From Muribaculaceae bacterium Isolate-110 (HZI) (GTDB lineage Bacteria > Bacteroidota > Bacteroidia > Bacteroidales > Muribaculaceae): a stretch of DNA of 64,000 bases. Under the pieces are notes generated by a model, which saw only the letters and a program-made list of their open reading frames with translations, was not told the origin of the DNA and searched no databases. Below, piece after piece: positions 27,955 to 36,833 of this stretch. Both the position numbers and the translations under genes were made by a program. The stretch is from the NCBI GenBank assembly GCA_003762875.1, contig RIBL01000003.1, forward strand, positions 62,001-126,000, given 5' to 3'. Position 1 is the first letter of the stretch, and each line of letters starts with the position of its first letter.

Positions 27955-29355
27955 ATGAAACCAATACATATATATCTGCCGCTTCTCACGGTTCTCTCGC
28001 TCGGGTCGGTAGCCTGCAACAGCGAGGACGCCTACTTCAACGAGGACTCCCAGAAGGCACCCATGCAGATTACACGAGTATATCTCGAGGACTATGAGTC
28101 AGCCGTGCCCGACCGCCCGGTAGAGTTTGCACGCCTCGGCCAGATGCTCCGTCTCGAAGGCGCAGGTCTCTACGGAGTGCGCAGAGTCGAAATAAACGGT
28201 TACGAGACCTACTTCAACCGTGCCTATGTCACCGACAACAACCTGCTCATAACCCTCAACGGCGACACTCCCGTATCGGACTGCCCCGAAAACGTGCGCA
28301 ACACCATACATCTCTACAAGGACGGAGGCAATGAATACGTATTCTCATTCGAAATACGCGCGGCCACACCACTCTTCTCCCACTTCAGCAACACTCTCCC
28401 CAACCCCGGCGAGAAGGTGATTGTGTATGGAAGCAACATGCAGGAGACTTCCGAGATACTCCTCCCCGACGGCTCTAAAATCACCGAAGGCATCGACAGC
28501 GACCGCGACGGCGAATGGTTCTCATTCACCATGCCCGCCGGCATGAACGCTTCAGGCTCCATCGAGGCGGTCAACGCCAACGGACGCATCAAGAGCCCAG
28601 CATGCTTCAACGAGCGCGGAGGCATATTCCTCGACTTTGACGACAACGGCAAGATGGGCTCCTGGAGCGCGACCTACGGCTCCGCCGATCTCGAGTCTGA
28701 CCCCCTCGGCACCGGACGCGGCAACGTCGCACCCCTCGTGCCTGAGTCGACCCTGGCCGACGGCCCGCTACAGACCGGCGCGAAGAGCCTCTACTGGGCT
28801 ACCGCCGGACGCGGCGACGACCCCAACGATGACTGGAGCAAATATTTCGGTCTGATTCCGGCCGACACCCCCGTGGCAGATGTCGCTTTACAATATGATA
28901 TCTATTGTCCCGACCTAATGACCACAGGCGTCATAGAGTTCTCCCTGCAGAACAACCTCTCCAACTATGGCTGGAACACCGCCGAGACCAAGCCCGACAT
29001 CACCGAATGGTGCACATATCCCACAGCATATGTCTGGATACCATGGTATGACAAAGGCGAGGTCAAACCCTATTCGACCGAAGGATGGACCACTGTCACC
29101 GTTCCCTTCAGCAACGTAGGCAAATATCAGGATGCCGCGGCGGCCTACACGTTCAACGATGTGGTCAACGACCGCAACAACGGTTCCTACAGCAACTTCC
29201 TCATGCTGCTGGTCAACAGCGACGTCAAGTACAACGAAAGCACAACTCTCCCCGCCGAGGCTTTCAGCCAGAAAGTCTATGTCGACAACTGGCGCATTGT
29301 CCCCTACAAGACATATAAGGTCTCCGACTTCCCCGATGAAGATGAGGAGGACTGA
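27955..29355 (+). CDS. surface glycan-binding lipoprotein with IPT/TIG-like domains
   Basis: 466 residues, lipidated at cysteine 21 (LSLGSVACNSE). The first 200 residues look like two Ig-like IPT/TIG modules (GQMLRLEGAGLYGVRRVEIN; NPGEKVIVYGSNM). The C-terminal 250 residues form a beta-sandwich that resembles the glycan-binding domain of SGBP-B proteins (DUF4990-like). The third position in the operon after susC and susD is where Bacteroidetes loci carry such binding proteins. The ligand is presumably xylan, by context. Confidence 0.75.
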   Translation: MKPIHIYLPLLTVLSLGSVACNSEDAYFNEDSQKAPMQITRVYLEDYESAVPDRPVEFARLGQMLRLEGAGLYGVRRVEINGYETYFNRAYVTDNNLLITLNGDTPVSDCPENVRNTIHLYKDGGNEYVFSFEIRAATPLFSHFSNTLPNPGEKVIVYGSNMQETSEILLPDGSKITEGIDSDRDGEWFSFTMPAGMNASGSIEAVNANGRIKSPACFNERGGIFLDFDDNGKMGSWSATYGSADLESDPLGTGRGNVAPLVPESTLADGPLQTGAKSLYWATAGRGDDPNDDWSKYFGLIPADTPVADVALQYDIYCPDLMTTGVIEFSLQNNLSNYGWNTAETKPDITEWCTYPTAYVWIPWYDKGEVKPYSTEGWTTVTVPFSNVGKYQDAAAAYTFNDVVNDRNNGSYSNFLMLLVNSDVKYNESTTLPAEAFSQKVYVDNWRIVPYKTYKVSDFPDEDEED

Positions 29356-29393
29356 TTAACGTCAAGAGTATTTAACACCTAAAGTTTACCACA

Positions 29394-31727
29394 ATGAAAT
29401 CTACCAAGATATATCTTCCCCTCATCGCAGCGGGTCTGCTCATGTCGGCCTGCGACGACCAGGTGATGGAGTGGCGCGAGAGCGACCCCACGGTCAAGCC
29501 TACCGAGATACCTCTGAAACTCGCCGAGACCCTATCGCGTTACGACTACCTCAAGAATTACATGGCCGAATATCGTCCCGACGCCAAGATATTCCTAGGC
29601 ATGGGGCTTGATGACTTCCTCGCCTCGCCGGAATATAGCCGGGTGGTGCTCGACAACTATCAGGGCGTGACCTTCGGCAACGCCATGAAGCACGGCTCGC
29701 TCGTCAAGGCCAACGGCTCCATCGACTGGACCAAAGTCGACCAGTTCCTGGCCATGAACACCGGTCTGGACATATATGGCCACAACCTCATATGGCATAC
29801 ACAGCAAAACCAGTCTTATCTCAAGAGCCTCATCGAGCCGGCCATGGAACTGGTGGGAGATCCCGACACCGACCGTGTGTGTGACAACATCATCGTCAAC
29901 GGCGACTTTGAGAAAGGCGAGACATCGCCCTGTATCGGATGGAGCAACCACACCGCCTCCGTGTCACAGCCCGGCCATGACAGCGACTACTGCATGCGAC
30001 TTGACGTGTCGGCCGAAAGTACAGCCAACTGGAAAGACCAGCGGTTCTGGGATGTCACCGTCCTGACTCCCGGCGAGACCTATGCCTATGAATATTGGGC
30101 CAGAACAGAGACCCCCGGCACGAAAATACAGTTTCTCTACCAGAATCCCGACAACACCGGTTCTCAGCAGGGTTACGGTGCCGACAACGAGCTGACTTCG
30201 ACATGGATGCGCTACACGGGCGAGTTCACATGTCCTGACGGCTTTGACGGCATTACCCGCGTAGGCCTCCAGTTTGGCGGTCAGGAATCCGTTCTGTTTC
30301 TTGACGGCTTCCAGTTTGGCAGGAAAGTCGACGCTCCCGACAAGCCGGCCGACCCCGACCTGCTCCGTCCCAACCTTCTCGCCAACGGCACTTTTGACGC
30401 CAACCGCGACGGTTGGTCGATGTGGAACGGTGGCTCCGATGGTTGCTCCATTGACTGGGATGCCGAAGAGGGTATGTTTGCCCCAGGCTGCATGAAGATT
30501 GTCAACGTTCTCACCGAACCCAACAACCAGTACAAGTGTCAGATACACGCCGACTTCACCCAGCCCGTCGAGGCTGGCGCCACATACTACATCTCCTACT
30601 ACATCCGCACGGCCGAAGGTGCCGGCTCGGTGCGCTTCTCCACAACCGGTTCATCCCACTATCAGGGCGACCAGACCGTCACACCGGCATGGACACGCAT
30701 CGAGTGGGAGATCACCGCCTCAGGCGAGCAGACCGGCCTCTGCATAGATATCGCCGCCGCTCCCAACACATATTATATCGACAACATCGTAGTCTCCACA
30801 ACCCCTTTCAGCACCGCCGAGGCTCAGGCTCGCTCTGCCGCACGCGGCTCGCGCGCACAATCGATCAAATATGTGCTCAAGTCGGCTGAAGAGAAGAAAG
30901 CTCTCCTGCTCGACGCAATGGAGCGTTGGATTAAAGAATGTATGGAACACATGGGCACCAACGTTTCGGCCTGGGACGTCATCAACGAGCCCATTGGCGA
31001 CGACATCTCGTTCCGTGGCATCGACGGCGGATGGATGTCCAACTCCGACGACGAAAATCCCGTGCCCGACTCAGCTCCAGTCGAGACCGAGGAGGACGGA
31101 CTCAAACTCAACTGGCGTTCGGCCTCCGGCAACCAGCACTTCTACTGGGGATACTTCTGCGGTTTTGACTACGCTGTCAAGGCCTTTGAATACGCCCGTA
31201 AGTACGCTCCCGCCGGCACCAAACTCTTTGTCAACGATTACAACCTCGAGACCAGCCCCCGCAAGCTCGCCAAGCTCATCGAGTTTGTCAATAAAATCGA
31301 GCAAGGCGGAGCCACCGTCGACGGCATCGGCACACAGATGCACGTCTCGATGTCGATAACCAAAGAGCAGGTCGACGCTATGTTCCGGACTATGGCTGAG
31401 ACCGGCAAACTCGTCCGCATCACCGAGCTCGACATCAAGATCGGCTCTGCCTCTCCGTCAGCCGAGCAACTTGCACAGCAGTCCGAGTGCTACAGGATGA
31501 TTCTCGCCTCCTACTTCGAGAACGTACCCGTAGCCCAGCAGAGTGCAGTCACTATGTGGACACTTTCCGACAACGCCGACGAACACAAATACTGGATACC
31601 CGATGACGCCCCCAACATCTTCGACGCCAAGTATGGCCGCAAGCACGCATATAAGGGCGTGTGCGACGCCATAGCCGGACGCGACCTCAGCGAAGAGTTC
31701 GAGAGCCCCGACTACTCCAAACATTAA
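29394..31727 (+). CDS. GH10 endo-1,4-beta-xylanase with two CBM4-like modules inserted in the catalytic domain
   Basis: 777 residues, lipoprotein signal (LLMSACDD). The GH10 barrel begins at about residues 40-155 (LDIYGHNLIWHTQQNQSY), is interrupted by two beta-sandwich modules of about 150 residues (starting NGDFEKGE near 168 and NGTFDANRDGW near 330), and resumes at about 485. The acid/base is E532 in WDVINEP and the nucleophile E678 in ITELD. This split design is known from Bacteroidetes xylanases such as Prevotella Xyn10C. It should cut xylan at the cell surface. Confidence 0.93.
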   Translation: MKSTKIYLPLIAAGLLMSACDDQVMEWRESDPTVKPTEIPLKLAETLSRYDYLKNYMAEYRPDAKIFLGMGLDDFLASPEYSRVVLDNYQGVTFGNAMKHGSLVKANGSIDWTKVDQFLAMNTGLDIYGHNLIWHTQQNQSYLKSLIEPAMELVGDPDTDRVCDNIIVNGDFEKGETSPCIGWSNHTASVSQPGHDSDYCMRLDVSAESTANWKDQRFWDVTVLTPGETYAYEYWARTETPGTKIQFLYQNPDNTGSQQGYGADNELTSTWMRYTGEFTCPDGFDGITRVGLQFGGQESVLFLDGFQFGRKVDAPDKPADPDLLRPNLLANGTFDANRDGWSMWNGGSDGCSIDWDAEEGMFAPGCMKIVNVLTEPNNQYKCQIHADFTQPVEAGATYYISYYIRTAEGAGSVRFSTTGSSHYQGDQTVTPAWTRIEWEITASGEQTGLCIDIAAAPNTYYIDNIVVSTTPFSTAEAQARSAARGSRAQSIKYVLKSAEEKKALLLDAMERWIKECMEHMGTNVSAWDVINEPIGDDISFRGIDGGWMSNSDDENPVPDSAPVETEEDGLKLNWRSASGNQHFYWGYFCGFDYAVKAFEYARKYAPAGTKLFVNDYNLETSPRKLAKLIEFVNKIEQGGATVDGIGTQMHVSMSITKEQVDAMFRTMAETGKLVRITELDIKIGSASPSAEQLAQQSECYRMILASYFENVPVAQQSAVTMWTLSDNADEHKYWIPDDAPNIFDAKYGRKHAYKGVCDAIAGRDLSEEFESPDYSKH

Positions 31728-31772
31728 CGCTAAACATTAACGCTGCGGACATCCGCAACCTGTAATCCCGCG

Positions 31773-31815
31773 GGGGGTGTATCCTATAGCTAAAACGCCG
31801 TCACGATACACCCCC
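31773..31815 (+). terminator. hairpin after the surface xylanase gene
   Basis: 31773-31783 (GGGGGTGTATC) pairs with 31805-31815 (11 bp) around a 21-base loop, followed by a T-rich but not pure T tract. It separates the susCD-SGBP-GH10 unit from the enzyme/transporter unit. Confidence 0.65.
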
Positions 31816-31925
31816 TCGCTTTATATTCTACCTTTAACCCCTATTTTATATCCATTTGCGCCACCGTGGTGACAAAAAGAAAAACATTTGAAATATGTGT
31901 AAACGTCACATATGACTATAATTCA

Positions 31926-31933
31926 TAAATTTG
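31926..31933 (+). promoter_or_regulatory. putative -7 box (TAAATTTG) with almost no leader
   Basis: TAAATTTG matches TAnnTTTG and ends 4 bases before the ATG at 31938, so a transcript would be leaderless or nearly so. There is no TTTG at the usual -33 spacing; the nearest is at 31887-31890. Confidence 0.4.
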
Positions 31934-31937
31934 CCTT

Positions 31938-33677
31938 ATGAAGTCCCTACTAAGCCTCCTACTGCTGTTAACCGTCTCACTCACCGCCTCTGCCCGGTCC
32001 GAATCACGGCTTGAGCGACACCCCGACGGCTCGGCCACTCTCGTGGTCGACGGCCGCCCTTACATTATAATAGGTGGCGAGACGGGCAACTCGATGGCTT
32101 CCTGCGCCGCCGACATTGACCGGTGCATGGCCGACGCTCTGGCCCACGGTTACAACACAGTGCTGATACCCGTGTCGTGGGAACTCATTGAGCCGCAAAA
32201 GGGCCGGTATGACTTCGCGAGCGTCGACTCCATCATCTCGGCCGCACGTGCCCGCAATCTCCGCGTTGTACCCCTCTGGTTTGGTGCATGGAAAAACTCA
32301 ATGTCATGCTACGCCCCCGCGTGGTTCAAGCGCGACACCGCTACCTATCCGCGTGCCGTCACGCGCAGCGGTAAGCCCCTTGAGATTGCCTCGGCCTTCT
32401 CTCCGGCAGTCCATGAAGCCGATGCCGACGCTTTCCGCGCGCTCCTGCGCCACATCGCCGAGACCGACTCCGACGGCACCGTCATAATGATACAGATTGA
32501 AAACGAAATCGGCATGCTCGAGGATGCCCGCGACCACTCCGGGCTCGCTCAGGCCGAGTATGACAAGGGAGTGCCCTCATCTCTCATGTCATATCTCAAA
32601 AAACACCTGTCATCGCTCCACCCCTCATTGCTGAACAAATGGCGCGACGCCGGCTTCAGGTCTTCAGGCTCATGGACCGAAGTGTTTGGCGACGACATCT
32701 ACACCGACGAACTCTTCCAGGCCTACAGCTATGCCCTCTATGTCGAGCGGCTCGCCAGCGAGGCCCGCAAAATATTTCCCACCATGCCGCTCTATGTCAA
32801 CGCGGCCATGAACTCGCGCGGACGTCAGCCCGGACAATACCCCTCGGGCGGCCCCCTCGCCCACCTCAAGGACATGTGGCATGCCGGCTCGCCGACAATC
32901 GACATTCTCGCCCCCGACCTCTATGACGGCGACATCGCTTCATGGCTCGCGGCCTATGCCCTTGCCGACAATCCCCTCTTCGTCCCCGAAATCAAAACCA
33001 CTCCAGCCAACGCCTCACAGGCCTGTTATGCCATAGGCGAGCACCACGCCATCGGGTTCTCCCCCTTTGCCTACAATCTGCGCCCCGAGGCCGACCGCGC
33101 CTATCAGCGCGAAGGCAATCTCTGTCTCTCATCCCTCACCCCATTGCTGTTCCGAACCGCGGCCAAAGGCTCCGGCAAATTCACACACGCTCCGTCGGCA
33201 GGACTCTACTTCACCCCCGACTCGACTACCCGCACCATCATCCGCGACGGCCTGCGCATCCGCGCATCCCACTACTTCACCCTCCCCTGGGACCCCCGCG
33301 CCACCGACGGCTCTGTCTGGCCCGAGACCGGCGGACTCATCCTGCAACTCGCGCCGATGGACTACATCGTGGCCGGCTCGGGCATAGTGCTCACCTTCGA
33401 CCCCGCCGACTCTGCCGCCGACTCAGCTCCCGCAGCCCGGCTCGGTGAAGACGGATTCCTCCTCACAGGCTCCGACACAGCAACTCCGGACGTGCAGACC
33501 AAAACGTCAGCCCAAAAGCGCGTCGGACTCGCGTCGGTAGAGGAAGTCTCGGTCAACCCCGACGGCACACTCACCCGTCTGCGCACCCTCAACGGCGACG
33601 AGACCCACCAGGGACGCCACGTGCGCATCGGAGTGGACGGATTCAGGATACTCCACGTCACCCTCTACTCCTACTGA
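31938..33677 (+). CDS. GH35-like glycoside hydrolase (DUF5597 type), secreted
   Basis: 579 residues with a signal peptide (MKSLLSLLLLLTVSLTASA). The TIM barrel follows (VIPVSWE-like ALIPVSW region, then VPLWFGAWKNS). The probable acid/base is E190 in QIENEIG and the nucleophile E351 in VPEIK. The C-terminal 220 or so residues resemble the DUF5597 module found after GH35-like barrels in Bacteroidetes. In a xylan locus it may remove galactose or arabinose side groups; the activity is not predictable from sequence alone. Confidence 0.82.
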   Translation: MKSLLSLLLLLTVSLTASARSESRLERHPDGSATLVVDGRPYIIIGGETGNSMASCAADIDRCMADALAHGYNTVLIPVSWELIEPQKGRYDFASVDSIISAARARNLRVVPLWFGAWKNSMSCYAPAWFKRDTATYPRAVTRSGKPLEIASAFSPAVHEADADAFRALLRHIAETDSDGTVIMIQIENEIGMLEDARDHSGLAQAEYDKGVPSSLMSYLKKHLSSLHPSLLNKWRDAGFRSSGSWTEVFGDDIYTDELFQAYSYALYVERLASEARKIFPTMPLYVNAAMNSRGRQPGQYPSGGPLAHLKDMWHAGSPTIDILAPDLYDGDIASWLAAYALADNPLFVPEIKTTPANASQACYAIGEHHAIGFSPFAYNLRPEADRAYQREGNLCLSSLTPLLFRTAAKGSGKFTHAPSAGLYFTPDSTTRTIIRDGLRIRASHYFTLPWDPRATDGSVWPETGGLILQLAPMDYIVAGSGIVLTFDPADSAADSAPAARLGEDGFLLTGSDTATPDVQTKTSAQKRVGLASVEEVSVNPDGTLTRLRTLNGDETHQGRHVRIGVDGFRILHVTLYSY

Positions 33678-33712
33678 CACCATTTAATCGAAAACTATTA
33701 CCTTAAAACCAT

Positions 33713-35119
33713 ATGAACGCAACCACCGCAACTACCCGACAATCCAAGGGCTTCTATAAGCTCTCCATGCTGCAATGCATCGGATTTGGCTCCGGCGACC
33801 TGGCCCAGAACCTCATCTACCAGACCATCAGCATGTATCTTCTCTTCTTCTACACCAACGTCTACGGGCTCGACCCGGCCGTGGCCGCTGTTATGTTTCT
33901 CATAGTCCGGATCGTCGACGTCATCTGGGACCCCCTGGTAGGCACCTATGTCGACAAACACGACCCTAAGCTCGGCAAATACCGCGCTTATCTCATACTC
34001 GGAGGCATACCGCTCACAGCCTTTGCCATACTCTGCTTCTGGAACGGCTTCTCAGGCTCGCTCTTCTATGCCTACTTCACCTACGTCGGACTCTCCATGT
34101 GCTATACGCTCGTCAACGTGCCTTACGGCGCGCTCAACGCCTCGCTCACTCGCGACACCGCCGAGATAACCAAACTCACATCGGTGCGCATGTTCATGGC
34201 CAATGTCGGAGGCCTCGCCGTAGGCATGGGCATACCAATGATACTCAAATTCTTCGATCCCGCCGAGACCACCGACATGTCCATGAGCGACTCGGCATGG
34301 TTTGCCACCATGGCCCTCTACGGCAGCATCGGCCTCGCGCTGCTCATATTCTGCTTCAGCCAGTGTCGCGAACGCGTGGTCATGGACAAAAGCGAGACCG
34401 AAAACGTCAAAGTCTCCGACCTCTGGATGGAGTTTGTACACAACCGTCCCCTGCGCATCCTCGCCTTCTTCTTCATCACCGCCTTCGCCATGATGGCCAT
34501 AGGCAACGCAGCCGGAGCCTACTACATCAACTACAACCTCTCCGGCTCGGCCGAAGAGCTCTCCATCTTCATGGGCCTCGGTTCCATTCCGGCATTCATA
34601 TTCATGCCCATGATACCCGCCATAAAGCGCATGGTAGGCAAGAAAGGCATGTTTTACATCTTCCTCGTCACAGCCATCATCGGCATGGGCATGCTCTATG
34701 CCATCTCAGTCATCCCGGCCCTCCGTCAGCACATGTGGATGGTCTACATAGCCCAGTTCATCAAATCGACAGGCGTCATCGTGGCCACAGGCTACATGTG
34801 GGCACTCGTCCCCGAAGTAATCTCGTTTGGCGAATACACACACGGCCGACGCATCTCAGGCATCGTCAACGCCCTCACCGGCATCTTTTACAAAGCCGGC
34901 ATGGCCCTCGGAGGCGTAGTGCCAGGACTCGTGCTCGCCTTTGTCGGATTTGACAAAACCGCCCCCACCCAGACCCCCTTTGCCGAGCAAGGCATCCTCT
35001 GGCTCGTGGCCGTCATCCCCGCCATACTTCTCGCGCTCGCAATGTTCATCATCTCGCGCTACGAGCTTGACGACGACGTCATCGACCGCATCAACCGCGA
35101 GATCGAATCGCGCTCCTGA
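33713..35119 (+). CDS. GPH/MelB family sugar:cation symporter
   Basis: 468 residues, twelve predicted membrane segments, no signal peptide. Family signatures are FGSGDLAQNLIYQ near the N terminus and RIVDVIWDPLVGTYVDKHDPKLGKYR in the loop after TM2, where the aspartates couple cation and sugar. It should carry xylo-oligosaccharides or xylose across the inner membrane (XynP-like), given its place between xylanase genes. It starts 36 bases after the GH35-like gene. Confidence 0.92.
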   Translation: MNATTATTRQSKGFYKLSMLQCIGFGSGDLAQNLIYQTISMYLLFFYTNVYGLDPAVAAVMFLIVRIVDVIWDPLVGTYVDKHDPKLGKYRAYLILGGIPLTAFAILCFWNGFSGSLFYAYFTYVGLSMCYTLVNVPYGALNASLTRDTAEITKLTSVRMFMANVGGLAVGMGIPMILKFFDPAETTDMSMSDSAWFATMALYGSIGLALLIFCFSQCRERVVMDKSETENVKVSDLWMEFVHNRPLRILAFFFITAFAMMAIGNAAGAYYINYNLSGSAEELSIFMGLGSIPAFIFMPMIPAIKRMVGKKGMFYIFLVTAIIGMGMLYAISVIPALRQHMWMVYIAQFIKSTGVIVATGYMWALVPEVISFGEYTHGRRISGIVNALTGIFYKAGMALGGVVPGLVLAFVGFDKTAPTQTPFAEQGILWLVAVIPAILLALAMFIISRYELDDDVIDRINREIESRS

Positions 35120-35167
35120 CATCCAAGGCCCAATTGCCCCATAATCAACTCACCAATCATTAACAAT

Positions 35168-36265
35168 ATGAAACACCTTCTGACCCTCCCGCTGCTCGCG
35201 CTGCTTGTTTCGTGTGCATCGAGCGCGCCCGGAGACAAGCCTCTCAAAGAAGCTTTTGCCGACAACTTCCTCATCGGAGGAGCCATCAACATGGACGTCG
35301 TAAACGGCAACGACCCCAAAGGCGACTCCATAGTCACCCGTCACTTCAACACCATTGTGGCCGAAAACTGCATGAAAAGCGAGAAAATCAACCCCGCCGA
35401 AGGCATATATGCCTGGGATGACGCCGACGCCTTCGTGAAATACGGCCAGGACAGAGGCATGTTTATCGTCGGCCACACACTCATATGGCACTCACAGCTC
35501 GCACCATGGTTTGCCGTCGACTCGCTCGGCCAGCCCGTCACCCCCGAAGTGCTCAAAGAGCGCATGCGCACACACATCACTACAGTCATGAACCGCTACA
35601 AAGGTCGCATACAAGGCTGGGACGTAGTCAATGAAGCAATTCTCGACGACGGCTCCTACCGCCAGTCGCCATTCTACGATATACTCGGAGAGGAGTTTAT
35701 ACCCCTGGCCTTCCAATACGCCATGGAAGCCGACCCCGACGCCGAACTCTACATCAACGACTTCTCCATGGCCGCGCCAGGCAAACGCGACCGCTACGTA
35801 CAGTTGGTCAACGACCTCAAGGCGCGCGGACTCCGTGTCGACGCCATCGGCATGCAGGGCCACATGGGCTTGGACTATCCCGACATAGCCGAGTTTGAGA
35901 AATCCATCAAAGCCTTCGCCTCGACAGGTGCCAAAGTCATGATTACCGAATGGGACATGTCGGCACTCCCGACAGTCAACACCGGCGCAAACGTCTCTGA
36001 CACCGCAGCCTATCAGGCAGCCCTAAACCCCTATCCCGACGGACTCCCCGATGACGTGGCCGCCCGCTGGAACGACCGCATGCGTCAGATGATGGACCTC
36101 TTCATAGCCAACGCCGACGTAATCTCGCGCGTCAACGCCTGGGGCACCGACGACGCCTCTTCATGGAAAAACAACTGGCCCGTAGCTGGCCGCACAGAGT
36201 ATCCCCTGCTCTTCGACCGCGTCTACAACCTCAAGCCCTTCCTTCGCCCCTACACCACCCGCTAA
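35168..36265 (+). CDS. GH10 endo-1,4-beta-xylanase
   Basis: 365 residues with a lipoprotein signal (LLALLVSCASS). It is a compact GH10 barrel without extra modules: HTLIWHSQ at about residue 100, acid/base E156 in WDVVNEA, and nucleophile E261 in ITEWDM. It probably acts in the periplasm or on the outer membrane on oligosaccharides made by the larger GH10. It follows the symporter by 48 bases and is the last gene before the inverted-repeat cassette. Confidence 0.95.
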   Translation: MKHLLTLPLLALLVSCASSAPGDKPLKEAFADNFLIGGAINMDVVNGNDPKGDSIVTRHFNTIVAENCMKSEKINPAEGIYAWDDADAFVKYGQDRGMFIVGHTLIWHSQLAPWFAVDSLGQPVTPEVLKERMRTHITTVMNRYKGRIQGWDVVNEAILDDGSYRQSPFYDILGEEFIPLAFQYAMEADPDAELYINDFSMAAPGKRDRYVQLVNDLKARGLRVDAIGMQGHMGLDYPDIAEFEKSIKAFASTGAKVMITEWDMSALPTVNTGANVSDTAAYQAALNPYPDGLPDDVAARWNDRMRQMMDLFIANADVISRVNAWGTDDASSWKNNWPVAGRTEYPLLFDRVYNLKPFLRPYTTR

Positions 36266-36279
36266 CCGGCACTATACTA

Positions 36280-36768
36280 AGATACAAAAGTTTCATAAGG
36301 ACAAAAGAAACATAAGTTTTTCATATCTCATAACCTCACGTCCATGGATACCGAAAACCTGATCAAAGAAATTGTGGACTCAGCCATCACTGTCAAACGT
36401 ACTCTCGGACATGGATTTCTTGAGGCCGTATATCACAATGCCCTCATGTTTGAATTGCAACACCGAGGATACAAATGTGAGAAAGAAAAAGACATAAAGG
36501 TATACTACCTCGACCGTATAGCCGGAGCATATCGTGCCGATTTGATAGTCGAAGGAAAAGTAATCATCGAGATTAAAGTCGCAGACGGCATAGCTCCGGC
36601 ACATGAATACCAACTTGTCAACTATCTGCGTGCGACAAACATCGAAGATGGATTGATTGTTAATTTCGGCACTTTCCCGGTCGGCTTCAAACGCAAATTC
36701 CTAAACAAAAAACTTAGCTGAAATTAAAAAACTTATGTTTCTTCTGTCCTTCTGAAACTTTTGTATCT
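36280..36768. mobile_element. inverted-repeat cassette carrying a GxxExxY gene
   Basis: Bases 36280-36321 are the reverse complement of 36727-36768 over 42 positions with two mismatches. The ~489-base unit holds only the GxxExxY gene (36344-36721) and is visibly more A/T-rich than the genes around it. The repeat contains shorter phrases (ACAAAAGTTT, AAAGGACAAAAG) that continue just outside the right end (36769-36800). I see no clear target-site duplication and no transposase. Whether it moves is inference. Confidence 0.65.
36344..36721 (+). CDS. GxxExxY family protein (PD-(D/E)XK nuclease-like)
   Basis: 125 residues, full length for the family. The signature GFLEAVY is at about residues 24-30. 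The nuclease-like core is AYRADLIVEGKVIIEIKV (about 64-82), with an aspartate and then E-x-K as in the PD-(D/E)XK fold, followed by QLVNYL. No function has been established that I know of. It lies between a GH10 and a GH43 gene but has no evident link to xylan use, and long inverted repeats flank it. Confidence 0.85.
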   Translation: MDTENLIKEIVDSAITVKRTLGHGFLEAVYHNALMFELQHRGYKCEKEKDIKVYYLDRIAGAYRADLIVEGKVIIEIKVADGIAPAHEYQLVNYLRATNIEDGLIVNFGTFPVGFKRKFLNKKLS

Positions 36769-36833
36769 AAAAACTTTTGTCCTTTTGTATCCCCTATACC
36801 CCATATCTCCCATATCTTTAACCCGATTATTTT

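Noticed and set aside
36344-36721. GxxExxY gene as part of the xylan operon
   Set aside because: It is bounded by its own inverted repeats, differs in base composition, and has no sugar-related motif.
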